Position numbers and translations under genes: made by a program. A DNA stretch of 64,000 nucleotides from Thiobacillus thioparus DSM 505 (GTDB lineage Bacteria; Pseudomonadota; Gammaproteobacteria; Burkholderiales; Thiobacillaceae), in the NCBI RefSeq assembly GCF_000373385.1, contig NZ_KB891328.1:1-64000 (forward strand), read 5' to 3'. Shown here piece by piece: positions 61,353 through 64,000 of this stretch. Position 1 is the stretch's first letter, and each line of letters starts with the position of its first letter. Below the pieces are notes generated by a model. That model was not told the DNA's origin, ran no database searches, and was given only the letters and a program-made list of their open reading frames with translations.

Positions 61353-61430
61353 CCCATGCATGAATTGTGCCGCAAAGTTCTTTTTTTAGCCGCTTTTATC
61401 CCACGCCGCAGGCGGTCGGGAGGCGCTGAG

Positions 61431-61520
61431 ATGAGCAGCAACGCCTTGACGAAACCGCCAGCCCGCTGGCGGTTTTTTTGTTTAAGCCGCCGCGATCGAA
61501 GCACACCAACCGGAGCCTGA
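61431..61520 (+). CDS. Putative leader peptide of aroG
   Basis: ATG 61431 has GGGAGG (61418-61423) seven bases upstream and opens a 29-codon frame beginning MSSNALTKPPARWRFFC, ending two bases before the aroG ATG. A Trp codon (61467) and two Phe codons (61473, 61476) lie inside the terminator hairpin. This is what a ribosome-mediated attenuator for aromatic amino acids would look like. A longer in-frame start at ATG 61356 is possible. The peptide resembles nothing known. Confidence 0.5.
   Translation: MSSNALTKPPARWRFFCLSRRDRSTPTGA
61452..61479 (+). terminator. Intrinsic terminator/attenuator ahead of aroG
   Basis: AAACCGCCAG (61452-61461) pairs perfectly with CTGGCGGTTT (61466-61475) across a CCCG loop and runs into seven T. 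There is no plus-strand gene upstream to terminate, since the neighbour is divergent, so its place in the aroG leader implies attenuation. Its CCGCC arm could alternatively pair with GGCGG at 61411-61415. Confidence 0.75.
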
Positions 61521-61522
61521 AC

Positions 61523-62599
61523 ATGTCTGCCACCCGAACCGACGATACCCGCATCGAGCAAAGCGGCGAACTGCTCGCCCCGATGCAGGTCATGCGCGAA
61601 CTGCGCGCCAACGAAACCGTGCTGGCCCACGTGGCCCATGCGCGCAGTGCCATCCATGATGTGCTGCGTGGGGCGGACGACCGCATGTTCATCGTCGTCG
61701 GCCCCTGTTCCATCCATGATCCGGCCGCCGCACTCGATTATGCGCGCAAGCTGAAGCCGCTGGCCGACGAGCTGGCACACGATCTCATCATCGTGATGCG
61801 CGTGTACTTCGAGAAGCCGCGCACCACCGTGGGCTGGAAGGGACTGATCAACGACCCGCATCTGGACGAAAGCTTCGACATCAACGAGGGCCTGCGGCTG
61901 GCGCGCAAGCTGCTGCTGGACGTCAACGAGATCGGTCTGCCGTGTGCGACCGAATTCCTCGACCTGATTTCGCCGCAGTACATCGCCGATCTGGTGAGCT
62001 GGGGGGCTATCGGCGCACGCACCACCGAATCGCAGTCGCACCGTCAGTTGGCGTCCGGATTGTCGTGCCCGGTCGGCTTCAAGAACGGCACCGACGGCAG
62101 CCTGCGCATTGCGGTCGATGCGATCAAGGCGGCGGCCGCGCGCCACCATTTCATTTCCATCACCAAGTCGGGCCATGTCGGCGTGTTCAGCACCTCCGGC
62201 AACGAGGATACGCACGTGATCCTGCGCGGCGGCAAGACGCCCAATTACGATGCGGCCAGCGTCCATCTGGCGTGCGGTGAGCTGGCGTCGGCGGGCTTGC
62301 GCCAGCAGTTGATGATCGATTTCTCGCACGCCAATTCGAGCAAGCAGTTCCAGCGCCAGATGGACGTCGGGGCCGACGTGGCGGCCCAGGTGGCCGGCGG
62401 CGACAACCGCATCATCGGCGCGATGATCGAAAGCCACCTGAACGCGGGGCGTCAGGATCTGGTCGTCGGCCAGCCGCTGGAATACGCCAAGTCGATCACC
62501 GACGCCTGCATCGGCTGGGACGACACCGTGCCATTGCTGAGGATGCTGGCCGACGCGGTGAAAAAACGCCGGCTGACCGTGCCGGCGGATGAGGAATAG
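61523..62599 (+). CDS. aroG: 3-deoxy-7-phosphoheptulonate synthase (AroG type)
   Basis: DAHP synthase joins PEP and erythrose-4-phosphate, the entry to aromatic amino acids and to the chorismate used by ubiC in this window. The 358-residue protein has FIVVGPCSIHDPAAALDYA, MRVYFEKPRTTVGWKGLINDP, TEFLDLISPQYIADLVSWGAIGARTTESQ and ILRGGKTPNY, all of the type I alpha family. ATG 61523 is used because it begins two bases after the leader ORF and gives the family length. Confidence 0.97.
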   Translation: MSATRTDDTRIEQSGELLAPMQVMRELRANETVLAHVAHARSAIHDVLRGADDRMFIVVGPCSIHDPAAALDYARKLKPLADELAHDLIIVMRVYFEKPRTTVGWKGLINDPHLDESFDINEGLRLARKLLLDVNEIGLPCATEFLDLISPQYIADLVSWGAIGARTTESQSHRQLASGLSCPVGFKNGTDGSLRIAVDAIKAAAARHHFISITKSGHVGVFSTSGNEDTHVILRGGKTPNYDAASVHLACGELASAGLRQQLMIDFSHANSSKQFQRQMDVGADVAAQVAGGDNRIIGAMIESHLNAGRQDLVVGQPLEYAKSITDACIGWDDTVPLLRMLADAVKKRRLTVPADEE

Positions 62600-62622
62600 C
62601 CGCGCTTCGGGTTAAAATGCGC

Positions 62623-62723
62623 GTGGCGGGCCTCCCCGCATGGCTAAGTTGTGAATCGGGTCAGGTCCGGAAGGAAGCAGCCACAGCGACCGATGCCAGT
62701 GCCGGGGTTCTGGCTCGCCACCC
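62623..62723 (+). ncRNA. ffs: 4.5S signal recognition particle RNA
   Basis: The strictly conserved domain IV text GTCAGGTCCGGAAGGAAGCA (62660-62679) is present with its paired flank CAGCGACCGATGCCAG. The outer strands GTGGCGGGCC (62623) and GGCTCGCCAC (62712-62721) pair, one pair being G-U. A TAAAAT at 62613-62618 fits as -10 element. The RNA binds Ffh and targets membrane proteins. dnaX is downstream, a common neighbour. Confidence 0.96.
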
Positions 62724-63027
62724 CATTACTTCTGCCTGTTTTCGTCCAGGGTGCAGGCAGAATGAACAGACTCCTGGTTTTATCGCCGATCGCAAGTTTG
62801 CGGCTGGCACCCTCCAGCAGGGCAGCCAACGGAATGGCGGTCGAGTTCGGGTTTCCTTTGGTATTCCGCTTGCAGACCAAGGCGAACAGCGGCTCGCTGC
62901 CCTATGGGGGAGGTCGCCATCGGCGCACACTTCCTCTTTCCAGCAAATCCGCTTTGCCTATCTGTTTTAAGCACTGAAAGATTTGTCTGGCCGGGCAGGG
63001 GGGTGCCGCTCTGATAAAATCGGCACG
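62724..63027. other. Intergenic region between ffs and dnaX
   Basis: This 304-base gap has several overlapping open frames, none with a ribosome site, conserved motif or plausible length, so I call no gene. A TAAAAT hexamer (63015-63020) lies eight bases before the dnaX ATG and may be its -10 element. No hairpin terminator for ffs is evident. Confidence 0.4.
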
Positions 63028-64000
63028 ATGACTGACCTGTTCGGCGAATCTTCCCAACCAGCCTTGGCTCTGGCCCGTAAATGGCGTCCGCGCGCGTTTG
63101 CCGACCTCAAAGGCCAGGAGCATGTCGTGCAGGCCCTGTCGAATGCGCTGACGCAAGGCCGGCTGCATCATGCCTACCTGCTGACCGGCACGCGCGGCGT
63201 TGGCAAGACCACGCTGGCACGCATTCTCGCCAAATGTCTCAACTGCGAAACCGGCGTCACGGCCACGCCGTGCGGCGTGTGCTCGGCCTGTACGCAGATT
63301 GACGCCGGACGCTTCGTCGACCTGCTCGAGCTCGACGCGGCGTCGAACACCGGCGTCGACAACATGCGCGAGGTGCTCGACAACGCGCAGTACGCGCCGA
63401 CGGTGGGGCGCTACAAGGTCTACATCATCGACGAAGTGCACATGCTGTCGAAGCCGGCGTTCAACTCCATGCTGAAGACGCTGGAAGAACCGCCCGCGCA
63501 TGTGAAGTTCATCCTCGCCACCACCGACCCGCAGAAGATTCCGGTGACGGTTTTGAGCCGCTGCCTGCAGTTCAACCTGAAGCCGATGCCGCCCGCCCTG
63601 GTGGCGCAGCATCTGGGCGAAGTGCTGGAGCAGGAGAATGTGACGGCCGAACCGGCAGCGCTGAACCTGCTGGCGCGCGCCGCAGCCGGCAGCATGCGCG
63701 ATGCCTTGTCGCTCACCGACCAGGCGATTGCCTACGGCGGCGGCAAGGTCGAGGCGGCCGCGGTCGAAGCCATGCTCGGTACGGTGCGGCGCGATTATCT
63801 GTTCGACCTGCTCGACGCCCTGGCGGCGCGCAACGGCGATGCGCTACTGGACCAGGCGCGGCAACTGGCCGAGCGCGGCATCGCCTTCGACGCCACCTTG
63901 CAGGACTTTGGCAACCTGCTGACCCAGCTGGCCCTGTTGCTGCACGCGCCGGGCGCGGTGGAAAGCAGTCTGGATGCCGAGCGCATGCAGACGTGTGCCG
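63028..64000 (+). CDS. dnaX: DNA polymerase III gamma/tau subunit (partial)
   Basis: The clamp-loader ATPase is cut by the window end after 324 codons. It opens MTDLFGESSQPALALARKWR, has Walker A LLTGTRGVGKTTLARI, the zinc-binding Cys cluster (CLNCETG, PCGVCSAC), the sensor/Walker B VYIIDEVHMLS and the SRC motif TVLSRCLQF. The C-terminal tau part is outside the window. A -10-like element eight bases before the ATG suggests a very short leader. Confidence 0.95.
   Translation, partial: MTDLFGESSQPALALARKWRPRAFADLKGQEHVVQALSNALTQGRLHHAYLLTGTRGVGKTTLARILAKCLNCETGVTATPCGVCSACTQIDAGRFVDLLELDAASNTGVDNMREVLDNAQYAPTVGRYKVYIIDEVHMLSKPAFNSMLKTLEEPPAHVKFILATTDPQKIPVTVLSRCLQFNLKPMPPALVAQHLGEVLEQENVTAEPAALNLLARAAAGSMRDALSLTDQAIAYGGGKVEAAAVEAMLGTVRRDYLFDLLDALAARNGDALLDQARQLAERGIAFDATLQDFGNLLTQLALLLHAPGAVESSLDAERMQTCA

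Noticed and set aside
62617-62977. Several 60-120 codon frames over and after the ffs gene
   Set aside because: They overlap the 4.5S RNA gene or lack start signals and motifs.

Overview
The window is a GC-rich bacterial chromosome segment, densely packed with short intergenic gaps and frequent ATGA-type overlaps between neighbouring genes. Gene content and order point to a betaproteobacterium close to Thiobacillus/Nitrosomonadales (inference): birA-coaX-SPOR behind an rRNA operon, ubiA-ubiC-recG-ridA-spoT-rpoZ-gmk-yicC, rph-rdgB-hemW, yhdP-nitrilase-tldD, and a fructokinase/sucrose-phosphate synthase/sucrose synthase operon. Nothing in the window is phage, IS or CRISPR, and no tRNA was seen.

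Layout. 1-263: the end of an rRNA operon (5S gene and its terminator). 308-15053: housekeeping genes for biotin, CoA, ubiquinone, (p)ppGpp, RNA processing and heme, plus a Ser/Thr kinase-phosphatase pair. 15075-24700: signalling and small-molecule genes, with two diguanylate cyclases, a degenerate pseudouridine synthase, a TetR-controlled operon with a promoter/operator overlap, and TatD. 24723-41516: a membrane, ion and osmotic block containing a YccA-type protein, slipin/NfeD, NhaD-like and CPA2 antiporters, the sucrose operon with an MscS channel behind it, a frameshifted universal stress gene, an internally deleted Na/Ca exchanger and a P-type ATPase. 41525-47255: MarR, glnE, acsA and a small conserved protein. 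47389-47849: a c-di-GMP (GEMM-I) riboswitch unit controlling a tiny secreted peptide. 47848-57149: FMN reductase, pirin/LysR, Hsp15, YhdP, nitrilase and TldD. 57150-64000: dispersed hairpin repeats, a very large PilZ-DUF1631-GGDEF-EAL protein, aroG behind a probable leader-peptide attenuator, the 4.5S RNA gene and the start of dnaX.

Three signals stand out. (1) The riboswitch at 47428-47515 precedes a 72-residue ORF with a strong Shine-Dalgarno, a signal peptide and a mature part of only about 25-30 residues, closed by its own terminator. This looks like a c-di-GMP-gated secreted micropeptide. (2) c-di-GMP genes are dense here: two active-looking cyclases, a degenerate GGDEF/EVL effector-like protein and the riboswitch. 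One cyclase has a near-perfect sigma-28 promoter, which ties it to flagellar control. (3) aroG has a 29-codon leader ORF whose Trp and Phe-Phe codons lie inside an intrinsic terminator with no upstream gene to terminate.

Starts were chosen by family length, Shine-Dalgarno sites and overlaps. All functional calls are by recognition of motifs in the translated sequence; no database search was possible.
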